Shown here: positions 5,955 through 13,707 of the stretch, piece after piece
Numbering within the stretch: the stretch's first letter is position 1
How the letters are laid out: each line of letters begins with the position of its first letter
Assembly (NCBI GenBank): GCA_024405235.1
Contig: JAKSPA010000019.1
Coordinates: 1-13,707, forward strand
Direction: 5' to 3'
DNA: 13,707 nt
DNA from: Lentisphaeria bacterium
GTDB lineage: Bacteria; Verrucomicrobiota; Lentisphaeria; Oligosphaerales; Oligosphaeraceae
Made by a program: the position numbers and the translations under genes
Notes under the pieces: model-generated
What the model was told of the DNA's origin: nothing
What the model saw: only the letters and a program-made list of their open reading frames with translations
The model's database searches: none

Positions 5955-7658
5955 ATGAAAAAAACGATCATTCTTTCTCTGCTCATGATTTCCATGTCAA
6001 TTTTCTGCGCTGATGCAATCCGTCTCAACGAGCAGGTTCAGCGGCTTGTCGCCTCCAGCAACGAGTTCACCGTCCCCGTGGACACGTGGGTATATCTATC
6101 CGCGCCTCCGAGCCGCATTTTCAGCAGTGACGGCACATGTATCGCAGAAAAGAACGCCTTTATCGACAATAAAGAATGGATAGGCTTCCTGCCGGCAGGC
6201 AAATACACGCTGGAGAATCTTCCCCAAGACACTGAAATATCTGCGAATTCCATTCCAGAACTCTATTTCTATGCGCCTGGCATCAACAACATGCCCGACA
6301 TCGAAGGTTTCTACGACTGGCCGGAACTCGGCAAGGAACTTCTGCGTTCCACGACGACGCTCTCCATCGGACACATGGATTGGAAGAGCCTTGACATCTA
6401 CAGAAAGCACAACAGACTTATCCTCAACAACTTCGGCGTATTGGGGCTTGAACGTGAGGATTATCCGCAGATTCTAAAGGACTACTTCGCGAAAAACCGC
6501 ACGATGACCGACAAGTTCTATGATGGATTCAGTCTGGACGAATACAACATCTGCTCTGGCGACCAGGCACCTCTCGTCAGAGTCACGGAATTTCTGCGCC
6601 AGCTCGAAAATCCAGACAAACGTCCAATGAGAATATGGACCTACGGCGATGGTCGTTTTGAAGACACCCCCGAACGACGCGCGTTTTTGGAGACCTGCTG
6701 CAACGGCGTAAGCAAGATCATGATGGAACTCTATCTGTCCACGCCGCTCACGCAGGAAGAAGCGCAAAAGGCAATTGAACGGCGGTTCCTTGGCTTCATC
6801 AGAAGCATCAGAAAGAGCGCTCCGCAGCGCGTTGACCATGTGGGCATCGTGCCTGGCTCGTTCAACCAAATCACGGAAATCACTCTGGAACACTTCCCGA
6901 ACATCGACTTCAGATACTTCCTTGACATGCAGATGAACCTTCTGGCGAATTCAGAGGAAATGCGCGGACTCGGCCTCATCGGATATTGGGGTTGCAATTA
7001 TGTCGATGAAGACCTGCAGCGCTGGGGACTCGAGCTAATGCGGCACTATTTCGTCGAAGGCAACAAAGATATGCTTTCGGACAAATTCGGCTTCACATAC
7101 AAGATGGATTTCCTGCAAAACGGCGATTTCCGCAACGGATTGGAGGGCTGGACCACCGATCCTGCTCCCGACGGCGCAATCTTCCAGGGCAATGGCGTGC
7201 AGGAACGTTTCGCCGAGACCTCCATCGAGCGCTGGGGCGAACTCTACGACGGCTACGCAATGAACTGCTTCGCAGTCATGCGGAAAGGCACCAGCGGCGA
7301 GAATCGTCTGACACAGGTGCTGAAGGGTCTCGTGCCTGGACAGGAATACATGCTCAACTACGTGACAACGAACTACTACGAACTCAAGACAGATCAGCGC
7401 AGACCACACGCAACTGGAATCCATGCGGAATTCGATGCGGCGCAGGTGGATGCCCAACCAGAACGCGTCCATGTTGACCGTAATGTCACACGTTCTTCAG
7501 GCGCAGGACGCGTCAATCTCCACAGAGTCTATTTCACACCAAAGACGGATGAAGCCACGCTGACAATCACCGATCGTGACAGCAACGGCATACCGGGCGA
7601 AGAACTCGGAATCACATTCGTTCAAATCAAAAAATGCTTCCCTGGCAGAACAAATTGA
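5955..7658 (+). CDS. Secreted putative TIM-barrel glycoside hydrolase with C-terminal sugar-binding-like domain
   Basis: 567 residues from the ATG at 5955. A longer in-frame start at 5892 would put 21 residues before an obvious signal peptide. The signal peptide covers about 1-21 (KK, hydrophobic core, cut after ADA). Residues 35-110 look like a small beta-sandwich. Residues 115-385 have the alternating pattern of a (beta/alpha)8 barrel with FYDGFSLDEY (188-197), KIMMELYLST and a final GLIGYWGCNYVDED; E196 after LD and E258 in MMEL are candidate catalytic acids. Residues about 386-567 start with LQNGDFRNGLEGW and look like a CBM4/9-type jelly roll. No Shine-Dalgarno site is visible. The GH42-like gene follows 26 bases later. 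I cannot name its family; hydrolase activity is inferred from fold and neighbours. Confidence 0.7.
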   Translation: MKKTIILSLLMISMSIFCADAIRLNEQVQRLVASSNEFTVPVDTWVYLSAPPSRIFSSDGTCIAEKNAFIDNKEWIGFLPAGKYTLENLPQDTEISANSIPELYFYAPGINNMPDIEGFYDWPELGKELLRSTTTLSIGHMDWKSLDIYRKHNRLILNNFGVLGLEREDYPQILKDYFAKNRTMTDKFYDGFSLDEYNICSGDQAPLVRVTEFLRQLENPDKRPMRIWTYGDGRFEDTPERRAFLETCCNGVSKIMMELYLSTPLTQEEAQKAIERRFLGFIRSIRKSAPQRVDHVGIVPGSFNQITEITLEHFPNIDFRYFLDMQMNLLANSEEMRGLGLIGYWGCNYVDEDLQRWGLELMRHYFVEGNKDMLSDKFGFTYKMDFLQNGDFRNGLEGWTTDPAPDGAIFQGNGVQERFAETSIERWGELYDGYAMNCFAVMRKGTSGENRLTQVLKGLVPGQEYMLNYVTTNYYELKTDQRRPHATGIHAEFDAAQVDAQPERVHVDRNVTRSSGAGRVNLHRVYFTPKTDEATLTITDRDSNGIPGEELGITFVQIKKCFPGRTN

Positions 7659-7684
7659 CAAGCAGACGACATTACATGCCTACC

Positions 7685-10303
7685 ATGAAGAAAATCGCAT
7701 TGACAATACTTTTTGCATTCGTCGCAACGCTTTGCGCGGAACAATACGCGGTGACATCGCCAGAACAGGCAATCACGTGTCCGTACGCGAATCTTGACTG
7801 GCTTGGGACCTTCAATGTCTCCTTCAAAACGAAGGGCGCAGCAGGCAAGGCGACCATATCGTTTCTGGATGTTCATGGAAGGCCATGCGGACTGGTTGTC
7901 ATGCCAATTGACGCAAGTGCCGATTGGGAGCTCCACGAAAAGCTAGTGGAGACTCCGGATCGCGCCGCTTCAGCGGAATTCGCGTTCAGAACAAACGGAA
8001 AGGGAACGCTGCTTATAGACGACGTGAAAGCCGTCCGCCTGTCACGAAAAGCCAACGCGGATGCGATGCAACTGAAGCCGCTGGACGATGCTCAATGGAA
8101 CCTCAACGAAGAATCCATCGGAATAATCACGGACGAAAAGCAATGGGACTACGATCCGAACTTTACGCCGAAAATGTCTGGAATCACAGAATTGCCTACA
8201 TGCAGCGTCGTCCAGGAGAATGGCCTTTCATGCATTCAGATCAATGGGAAGACGGTCAATCCTACCCACACATGGTTCAGCGGTCACAGCGAAGTCAACC
8301 GCCACGAACAGCAATGCGCCTACGAGGCTGGTCTGCGAATCGTCGCCATCGACGTCCGTGAGGCAGGATTCTACGAGACTGGATTCGACTACAGACACTT
8401 CGACGAATTCATTGAAATGGAAATCGAAGACAATCCCGATGCCTATTTCCTTATCTATACGGATTTCGACGGACGATACCACCGCTGGTGGAGTGACGCG
8501 CATCCCGAGGCGCTTTGCCGCCCTGAAGACGGCGCGGAGACCATGGGCGCCTACGCAGGCCGTCAGGAGAAGCTGCCATCCATGGGATCAAGAGTCTGGA
8601 GAGACACATACGCATCCATCCTGCGCAATCTGATCAGGCACATCAAAGAGTCGCCATACGCAAGCCGCATCATGGGATTCCATGTCGCTTCGGGCATCTC
8701 GTGGGAATGGCTCCATTGGGGCGGACAGAACAACCAGCTGTGCGACTACTCCGAATGTGGGCAGCAGGATTTCAGACGTTTCCTGAAACTGAAATATTCC
8801 ACGGACGAAGCGCTCCAGAAGGCATGGAACCAAAAGGACGTCACGCTCGATACGGCAAAAGTCCCTTCCGAAAAGCAGCGTAGAAATCCAGCGGACGGAC
8901 ACTACTACGACGTCAATACAGAACGCAATGTGCTTGACTACCACGAATATCAGCATTTCGTCATCAGCGACTGCATCACGGAACTTGCAGGAGTCATCAA
9001 AGAGGAAACGGACCGAAAATCACTGGTCGGAGCTTTCTTCGGTTATACATGCTTCATGTACGAAGCAGGTCTCTTCGGACAGAGTTCCGGACACTACAAC
9101 GTCCGGAAAGTGCTTGATTCGCCAGATGTTGACTACTTGATTGCGCCAGTGGCATATTCAGGCCGTCAGCCTGGAAGCACAACAGGCACCATGAGCACAT
9201 TCTGGTCATGCAACGCAAACGGAAAGATTTTCTTCAATCACGCAGATTTCAGAACTCAGTGGGCAAGCGGAGACGACTACTGCGTTGATTCCCTGAAGAA
9301 ATCCATACAGATTCTGCATCGCGAACTCGCACGCAATCTCGCCCAGGGCAATGCCATACAGATCATGGATTTCACACGCGGGTGGACTCTTGGCGACAAA
9401 CGCCTATGCGACATCGTCACGGACATGCTTGACGTCATGGGAAAATATCGTGGCAAGACAAAGGACTTTCCTAAGAAGGACTATCTGCTTGTTGTCATCG
9501 ACGAAGAATTCCAAGGGCACTTTGCTCTTGAAAATCCGCCGTTGGACCGCGAGTGGGTCTACTACCAGCTGATGAATCTTGACATGTCTGGCGTTCCGCA
9601 CCGTGTCGTCCTCTTCTCCGATCTCATGAAGCATCCTGAACTCCAGCAATACGGCGGCTATCTCTTCCTTTCACCATATCTGCTCGACGACGAAAAGACT
9701 GCTTTCCTGCAAAACAAAATCATCGACGCAGGCAAATTCGCGGCGTTCGTTGGTGCGCCAGGCCTCTGCTCTCCTGAAGGCTTGACTTCAAAGACCGCCG
9801 AAAGACTCTTCGGAATTCCATGCCGTTTCGTCAAGGACGATGTGGAGCTGCGTTGCAACGCCACGCAGCTCTGGCCTGAACTCAACGGCCTCTCATGGGG
9901 TTGCATTCAGCCCAAGGAACATGGTTTCCTGCTGTTGCCTGAAAATGCAACGCAGGAACAGATTGTGGGCACGTTGGCAGACGGTACGCCAGCCGCTCTC
10001 TATCTTACCGGCAACGGGCGAAAGGTATTCTGGAGCGCGGCGCCAGGACTAAAGCCGCCGCTGCTTCGCGCACTGGCAAAACGCGCAGGCATTCCTGTCA
10101 TCTCAGAACAAAACGACGGCATATACACAGGCTGCGGCTTCGTCGGAATCCACGCGCATGCAGACGGAGAAAAGACAATACACTTGCCTGAAAGCGGCTC
10201 CGTCACTGAAATTCTCTCCGGCAAGACATGGCCCCAAGGGACAACCGACATTACGATTCCAATGAAACTCGGCGACACCGCCATCTTCCATGTCGAATTC
10301 TGA
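7685..10303 (+). CDS. Secreted GH42-like (beta-galactosidase-type) glycoside hydrolase
   Basis: 872 residues from the ATG at 7685; an ATG at 7676 adds three residues, and a frame opening at 7634 would overlap the previous gene. The signal peptide is MKKIALTILFAFVATLCA. Residues about 20-120 form a beta-sandwich, CBM-like module. Residues about 185-570 form the barrel, with a GISWEWLHWGGQ segment whose E341 is a candidate acid/base, followed by DYSECGQQDFRRFLKLKY, which resembles GH42 sequences after their Asn-Glu pair. Residues about 585-710 (YLLVVIDEE, QYGGYLFLSPYLL, FVGAPG) match the GH42 trimerisation, class-I-amidotransferase-like domain, and a C-terminal beta domain ends in GDTAIFHVEF. 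GH42 enzymes release terminal beta-galactose, but the Asn before the catalytic Glu is replaced by Trp here, so the specificity may differ. No Shine-Dalgarno site is visible. Confidence 0.82.
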   Translation: MKKIALTILFAFVATLCAEQYAVTSPEQAITCPYANLDWLGTFNVSFKTKGAAGKATISFLDVHGRPCGLVVMPIDASADWELHEKLVETPDRAASAEFAFRTNGKGTLLIDDVKAVRLSRKANADAMQLKPLDDAQWNLNEESIGIITDEKQWDYDPNFTPKMSGITELPTCSVVQENGLSCIQINGKTVNPTHTWFSGHSEVNRHEQQCAYEAGLRIVAIDVREAGFYETGFDYRHFDEFIEMEIEDNPDAYFLIYTDFDGRYHRWWSDAHPEALCRPEDGAETMGAYAGRQEKLPSMGSRVWRDTYASILRNLIRHIKESPYASRIMGFHVASGISWEWLHWGGQNNQLCDYSECGQQDFRRFLKLKYSTDEALQKAWNQKDVTLDTAKVPSEKQRRNPADGHYYDVNTERNVLDYHEYQHFVISDCITELAGVIKEETDRKSLVGAFFGYTCFMYEAGLFGQSSGHYNVRKVLDSPDVDYLIAPVAYSGRQPGSTTGTMSTFWSCNANGKIFFNHADFRTQWASGDDYCVDSLKKSIQILHRELARNLAQGNAIQIMDFTRGWTLGDKRLCDIVTDMLDVMGKYRGKTKDFPKKDYLLVVIDEEFQGHFALENPPLDREWVYYQLMNLDMSGVPHRVVLFSDLMKHPELQQYGGYLFLSPYLLDDEKTAFLQNKIIDAGKFAAFVGAPGLCSPEGLTSKTAERLFGIPCRFVKDDVELRCNATQLWPELNGLSWGCIQPKEHGFLLLPENATQEQIVGTLADGTPAALYLTGNGRKVFWSAAPGLKPPLLRALAKRAGIPVISEQNDGIYTGCGFVGIHAHADGEKTIHLPESGSVTEILSGKTWPQGTTDITIPMKLGDTAIFHVEF

Positions 10304-10322
10304 CACGAATTTCGTCCTTCTT

Positions 10323-10343
10323 TTGGGGAACTAAAATTCCCCC
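10323..10343 (+). terminator. Hairpin after the GH42-like gene, weak terminator candidate
   Basis: TTGGGGAA (10323-10330) and TTCCCC (10337-10342) pair across CTAAAA, 20 bases after the stop codon. No T run follows, so it may protect the 3' end or stop transcription only weakly. It separates the two units of the cluster. Confidence 0.4.
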
Positions 10344-10361
10344 AATAAATCAACAGACCAC

Positions 10362-10390
10362 TTGATTTTTCCCTCTCATTGCTTTATAAT
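10362..10390 (+). promoter_or_regulatory. Strong sigma70-type promoter of the propeller/esterase unit
   Basis: TTGATT (10362-10367), 17-base spacer, perfect TATAAT (10385-10390). The start site is expected near 10397, about 45 bases before the ATG at 10441. Confidence 0.75.
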
Positions 10391-10440
10391 ATGCAATGAT
10401 TTTCTTTACCGCTCCAATCATTCTTTAGCATTTCTTTATA

Positions 10441-11340
10441 ATGGATACTCGAATTCGCAGACTAGGCACTTTCGATCTGGACATCGTCGAAGCAAATCCC
10501 ATCGTTTTCAAAGGCAAACTCTATCTCATGGAGTATGTCAGAAACCGCAACGACGATGACACGTGGGAGTGCGGCGACCAATCGTATTTCCAGTTCCTCG
10601 ACATGAGTGATATGAAAACAGTCTCCGCGCCTTTCGGACACGGACTGCACATGGGCTGCGCTTTCGTGAAGGATGACCACATCGTGGTGACATGCGTGGA
10701 AGGCTGGGGCAAAGGACGTTTCTATCAATTGGAATCGGACGACATGGTCACATGGACCGAGCCCCGCGTGATTCTTGAGAATCCAGCGTGGGAAGGCTAC
10801 AACACAAGTGTCTGCGAAGCCGATGGCAGATACGTGATGGTCTTCGAATTGGGCGCCCCTCTTGACATAGTCAAAGAACCCTTCACGATGTTCTTCGCCG
10901 AATCAAAGGACCTGAAGAACTGGAAACTGATTGAGGGCGCACTCTTCGGACAGGACATCTACACAGGAGCGCCAATGCTCCGCTACCACAATGGTTTCTT
11001 CTACTTCTTCCATTTGGAAGGCAGTTATGAAGAGGGTTTCGTGACCATCGTCGCACGCTCCAAAGGCCTCAGAAATTGGGAATGGGGCAAACGTCCTGTC
11101 ATGGAGCGCAGCCGTGACGACCGCGAGATTCTCCCGAGAGCTGCGCAGAAATTCAACCAGGAGCAGCTTATGAAGATTGCAAGCGCAGTCAACATCAACG
11201 TCTCCGATCTGGACATGATCGACTTCAACGGCAAGCTGCGGATGTGCTACAGCTGGGGGAACCAGCGCGGCGTGGAATTCCTGTCTCTCGCCGAAGCGGA
11301 TTGCACGGAAGAACAGTTCTGCGAAAGTTTCTTCAATTAA
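10441..11340 (+). CDS. Cytosolic five-bladed beta-propeller glycosidase-like protein (GH43/GH32/GH130 type)
   Basis: 299 residues, no signal peptide. The blade pattern shows as three repeats of the type S-x-D-[ML]-x-x-W: SDDMVTW (99-105), SKDLKNW (155-161) and the variant SKGLRNW (207-213), with short GKLYLMEYV, GRYVMVFEL, GFFYFFHLEG and GKLRMCYSWGN strands between them. Acidic residues at DLDIVEANPIV (12-22), E136 and DLDMID (256-261) are candidates for an active site in the central tunnel. This architecture is typical of GH43, GH32 or GH130-like enzymes that cleave or phosphorolyse short oligosaccharides, but I cannot tell which. There is no Shine-Dalgarno site; the ATG is the first in the frame after the promoter. 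The esterase gene follows 14 bases later, so they form one transcript. Confidence 0.75.
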   Translation: MDTRIRRLGTFDLDIVEANPIVFKGKLYLMEYVRNRNDDDTWECGDQSYFQFLDMSDMKTVSAPFGHGLHMGCAFVKDDHIVVTCVEGWGKGRFYQLESDDMVTWTEPRVILENPAWEGYNTSVCEADGRYVMVFELGAPLDIVKEPFTMFFAESKDLKNWKLIEGALFGQDIYTGAPMLRYHNGFFYFFHLEGSYEEGFVTIVARSKGLRNWEWGKRPVMERSRDDREILPRAAQKFNQEQLMKIASAVNINVSDLDMIDFNGKLRMCYSWGNQRGVEFLSLAEADCTEEQFCESFFN

Positions 11341-11354
11341 TCTAAAACACGAAA

Positions 11355-13184
11355 ATGAAAATCCATACTGGACTTCTGCCTTCATGCGTAATGGCGCGTA
11401 ACGCCAATGATGTCTCCGAACAGCTGGTTACAGGGACCTGCCGAACCGCTGGCGACATCACAGCAGTGATTTACAAAAGCGGCGCAAAAAAGCCTTTGAT
11501 GAAACTCGACAAATGCGGAACTGCCGCGAAAGGGCGTTTTGCAGCGACTCTGAAAGGCATCCCATGCGGCGGCCCGTATCGCATTGAACTCTCCTGCGGC
11601 GATGAAAAGACCGAAGCCGCCGACATACTAGTCGGCGATGTTTGGCTTCTTGGCGGTCAGTCCAATATGCAGGGTTCTGGTTTCATTACTGGAAAACGTC
11701 TGAACACAGAAAAGAACATTCACGCGTGCTATCTTGATGACAAGTGGGCAATGGCTCAGGAGCCTATCGGACGCGTTGAACTCTCCAGACATCAATCGCA
11801 TCTCCAATACCAGAATCCGCCAATCCCATCACGCGCAAGAAAGAATCCGGACAATCGCGGCGCGGGATTCGCGCTGCCGTTTGCATTGGAACGCTACAGA
11901 CAGACTGGCGTCCCTCAAGGGCTGATTCAGTGCGCGCACGGCGGAACGTCTATTACGATGTGGGATCCGAAAACTCGCGACATGGGCTACGATTCACTCT
12001 ATGGTAATATGATTCTGTCTGCACGCCAAAACGGCGGGCGCGTTTCTGGCATGCTGTGGTATCAGGGAGAATCGGATATTTCCTCTGAAAGAGCACCGAT
12101 CTTCGAAGAGGCAACTATCAATTTCTTCCGTGCTGTGCGAAAAGATCTCAAAGCGCCGTCACTTCCAATCATACAGGTGCAGATTGGACGGGAAATGCAT
12201 ACAAGCGATGTGGGCGAAAAAGGATGGACGATTGTCCGCGAGGCACAGCGCACGATGCACAAAAAACTGCGGAATTTCCTTACCGTCCCCGCCGTCGATC
12301 TCACGCTTGACGATACAATCCATTTGGACGAAGATTCCTATTTCGTTCTTGGCAAACGTGTTGCAGACGCAATGCAGACGCTTCTCGGCGAACCGGGCGC
12401 CCTGCCCCCGCCTATTGAAGTGGATAGAATCACCACGACTATCGACCGTAATTCAGGACGACAGGACTTCCGTGTGAAATTCAAGAACGTCGTCGGTTCT
12501 CTTCAGAGCAATGGCTGCCGTCCCGCTGGATTCTATTTTGGCTCCACATTCGAAGACATTGCCTTCAAGACTGTTCTTCAGGGCGACACGGTTATTCTCA
12601 AGACCACGAAAAACTCAGAGACGCTCGGTTATGGATGTGGCCAAAATCCTTATTGCAATATCACCGATGAAGCTGGACGCTCTTTGCCAGCCACTGGACA
12701 GTTGAAAGTCAAAATGCCATTCGCGCGCGGGGAATATGCAAAATACGTCATGCTGAGTGAACCTTTCCTTGGCAATGAAGACATGTCAAAGATCACATAC
12801 GACATGGCAAAGAAAGCAAAATTCGCTCCTGCTGGAAACGAGGCACCTTTCAATATCTTTCCGGATCGTGTCAAATATCTTAAAGATACAGGCATCAGAT
12901 TCTTCAAGACACGATATCAAGCCTCCAAGGCAATTAATCTTTCGCTTGCACTAGGTTACGATGGAAATGTCAAAGTATTCGTCGATGGGAAACCAATCTA
13001 CACCGATGAAAAAGCACGCAATCCTATCCTTCCCGCTCAGTTCGTCATTCCGCAGCATTGGAGCAAAGGAACCCACGAAGTTGTGATAGCAATGGCTATT
13101 TCTCGTGGATGCACTTGGGGAATCAGCCTCGCTTTGGAAACCACCCCTGCACTACGGAACGAAATTCCTATTGAAATTCAATAA
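11355..13184 (+). CDS. SASA-domain carbohydrate esterase (sialate O-acetylesterase-like)
   Basis: 609 residues, no clear signal peptide, so probably cytosolic. Residues 22-95 form an N-terminal beta domain of the kind seen before SASA catalytic domains. The SGNH/SASA-type catalytic part has GGQSNMQG (nucleophile S103), CAHGGTSI (193-200), WYQGESD (235-241) and DDTIH (D320 and H323 as acid and base), so the triad is complete. Residues 350-609 hold two further beta-rich domains, the last resembling a small sandwich (NIFPDRVKY to GTHEVVIAMAI). The family removes acetyl groups from sugars such as sialic acid, xylan or pectin. Here, next to glycosidases, a role in deacetylating imported plant or host glycan fragments is inferred. 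No Shine-Dalgarno site is seen; the next gene starts 14 bases after its stop. Confidence 0.88.
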   Translation: MKIHTGLLPSCVMARNANDVSEQLVTGTCRTAGDITAVIYKSGAKKPLMKLDKCGTAAKGRFAATLKGIPCGGPYRIELSCGDEKTEAADILVGDVWLLGGQSNMQGSGFITGKRLNTEKNIHACYLDDKWAMAQEPIGRVELSRHQSHLQYQNPPIPSRARKNPDNRGAGFALPFALERYRQTGVPQGLIQCAHGGTSITMWDPKTRDMGYDSLYGNMILSARQNGGRVSGMLWYQGESDISSERAPIFEEATINFFRAVRKDLKAPSLPIIQVQIGREMHTSDVGEKGWTIVREAQRTMHKKLRNFLTVPAVDLTLDDTIHLDEDSYFVLGKRVADAMQTLLGEPGALPPPIEVDRITTTIDRNSGRQDFRVKFKNVVGSLQSNGCRPAGFYFGSTFEDIAFKTVLQGDTVILKTTKNSETLGYGCGQNPYCNITDEAGRSLPATGQLKVKMPFARGEYAKYVMLSEPFLGNEDMSKITYDMAKKAKFAPAGNEAPFNIFPDRVKYLKDTGIRFFKTRYQASKAINLSLALGYDGNVKVFVDGKPIYTDEKARNPILPAQFVIPQHWSKGTHEVVIAMAISRGCTWGISLALETTPALRNEIPIEIQ

Positions 13185-13198
13185 AAGGCACGCTGCAA

Positions 13199-13707
13199 AT
13201 GAGCCTCGGAAAAGACCTGACATCTTTTGTTCCAATGACACATGAAGAAATGCGTGCCAGACACTGGGACGCTATTGACATTCTCATCGTCACTGGCGAC
13301 GCGTATGTCGATCACCCGACATTTGGCCCAGTTGTCATCGCACGCGTCTTAATGGATGCAGGATACCGCGTGGGTTTAATTGCTCAACCGGATTGGAAAA
13401 ATCCAGATTGTCTTAAAATATTCGGACGACCACTGCTTGGCGCAGGCGTTTCCAGCGGCAACATGGATTCCATGGTCAAATTATATACTGTCGGCAGACG
13501 CCTTCGTCATGAGGATATGTACTCGCCTGGAGGGCGTCCTGGACTCTGTCCGCCACATGCATCTGTTGTCTATTCACAACTCGTGCGACAAGCATTTCCA
13601 GGCTTGACAGTCATTATCGGAGGAATGGAAGTAAGTCTCAGGCGAGTCGCGCATTACGACTACTGGCAGGACAAAATTCGTCCATCCATGCTAGTTGATT
13701 CCAAAGC
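13199..13707 (+). CDS. ygiQ: YgiQ-family radical SAM protein, 5' part, cut by right edge
   Basis: 169 complete codons from the ATG at 13199. They read like the N-terminal domain of YgiQ (UPF0313): FVPMTHEEMRARHWD at the start, then DILIVTGDAYVDHPTFG, GLIAQPDWKNP, GVSSGNMDSMV, MYSPGGRPG and GGMEVSLRRVAHYDYWQDKIR. The radical SAM CxxxCxxC motif lies beyond the window. YgiQ-family enzymes are radical SAM proteins of unknown reaction. AAAGG at 13184-13188 lies 10 bases upstream. The 14-base gap to the esterase puts it in the same transcript, although no link to glycan use is known. Confidence 0.92.
   Translation, partial: MSLGKDLTSFVPMTHEEMRARHWDAIDILIVTGDAYVDHPTFGPVVIARVLMDAGYRVGLIAQPDWKNPDCLKIFGRPLLGAGVSSGNMDSMVKLYTVGRRLRHEDMYSPGGRPGLCPPHASVVYSQLVRQAFPGLTVIIGGMEVSLRRVAHYDYWQDKIRPSMLVDSK

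Noticed and set aside
1..13707. CRISPR array, insertion sequence, integrase or prophage
   Set aside because: No regularly spaced repeats, transposase, integrase or terminal inverted repeats were found.

Overview
The window reads as a chromosomal segment of a free-living or gut-associated bacterium of roughly balanced base composition. The mix of generic housekeeping genes with a compact glycan-degradation cluster, the Lentisphaerae/Victivallis-like protein style of that cluster (secreted GH42-like and TIM-barrel proteins, cytosolic five-bladed propeller, SASA esterase) and the weak use of Shine-Dalgarno sites point to the PVC superphylum (Lentisphaerae/Kiritimatiellae type). That assignment is an inference from protein style only; no 16S or marker tree is possible here.

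Left part, minus strand (1-3830): transcription runs right to left. A tRNA-Leu(GAG) with its own promoter and a strong terminator is followed by mnmG, rdgB and a small membrane-anchored thioredoxin-fold protein. The last three genes overlap one another and must be one operon (tRNA wobble modification, nucleotide-pool cleaning, unknown envelope role). Then come a tRNA-Gly(UCC) with promoter and terminator, and the 5' part of a cysteine synthase gene that runs off the left edge. An inverted repeat sits over the likely cysteine synthase start site.

Middle (3830-5890): a lone plus-strand gene encodes a PD-(D/E)XK-like DUF4268 protein. It sits between two gene-poor stretches and is visibly more AT-rich than its neighbours. 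A near-identical 16/17-bp direct repeat lies upstream of it and at its 3' end, so it looks like an acquired cargo gene or the survivor of a duplication. The 670-bp stretch after it holds no convincing gene but does hold two GC-rich dyads.

Right part, plus strand (5890-13707): a glycan-use cluster. Two secreted proteins (a putative TIM-barrel glycoside hydrolase with a C-terminal sugar-binding-like domain, then a GH42-like beta-galactosidase-type enzyme) form one unit. A very good sigma70-type promoter then opens a second unit with a cytosolic five-bladed propeller glycosidase-like protein, a SASA-type carbohydrate esterase and the start of a YgiQ-type radical SAM gene (cut by the right edge). 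A plausible division of work is cleavage of a galactose-containing or related glycan outside the cytoplasm by the first two, and deacetylation and trimming of the imported products by the next two. The substrate cannot be read from the sequence. No transporter, SusC/D pair or regulator is in the window.

The best candidates for something undescribed are the putative TIM-barrel hydrolase at 5955-7658, the atypical T-loop of tRNA-Gly(UCC), and the DUF4268 gene between its direct repeats.
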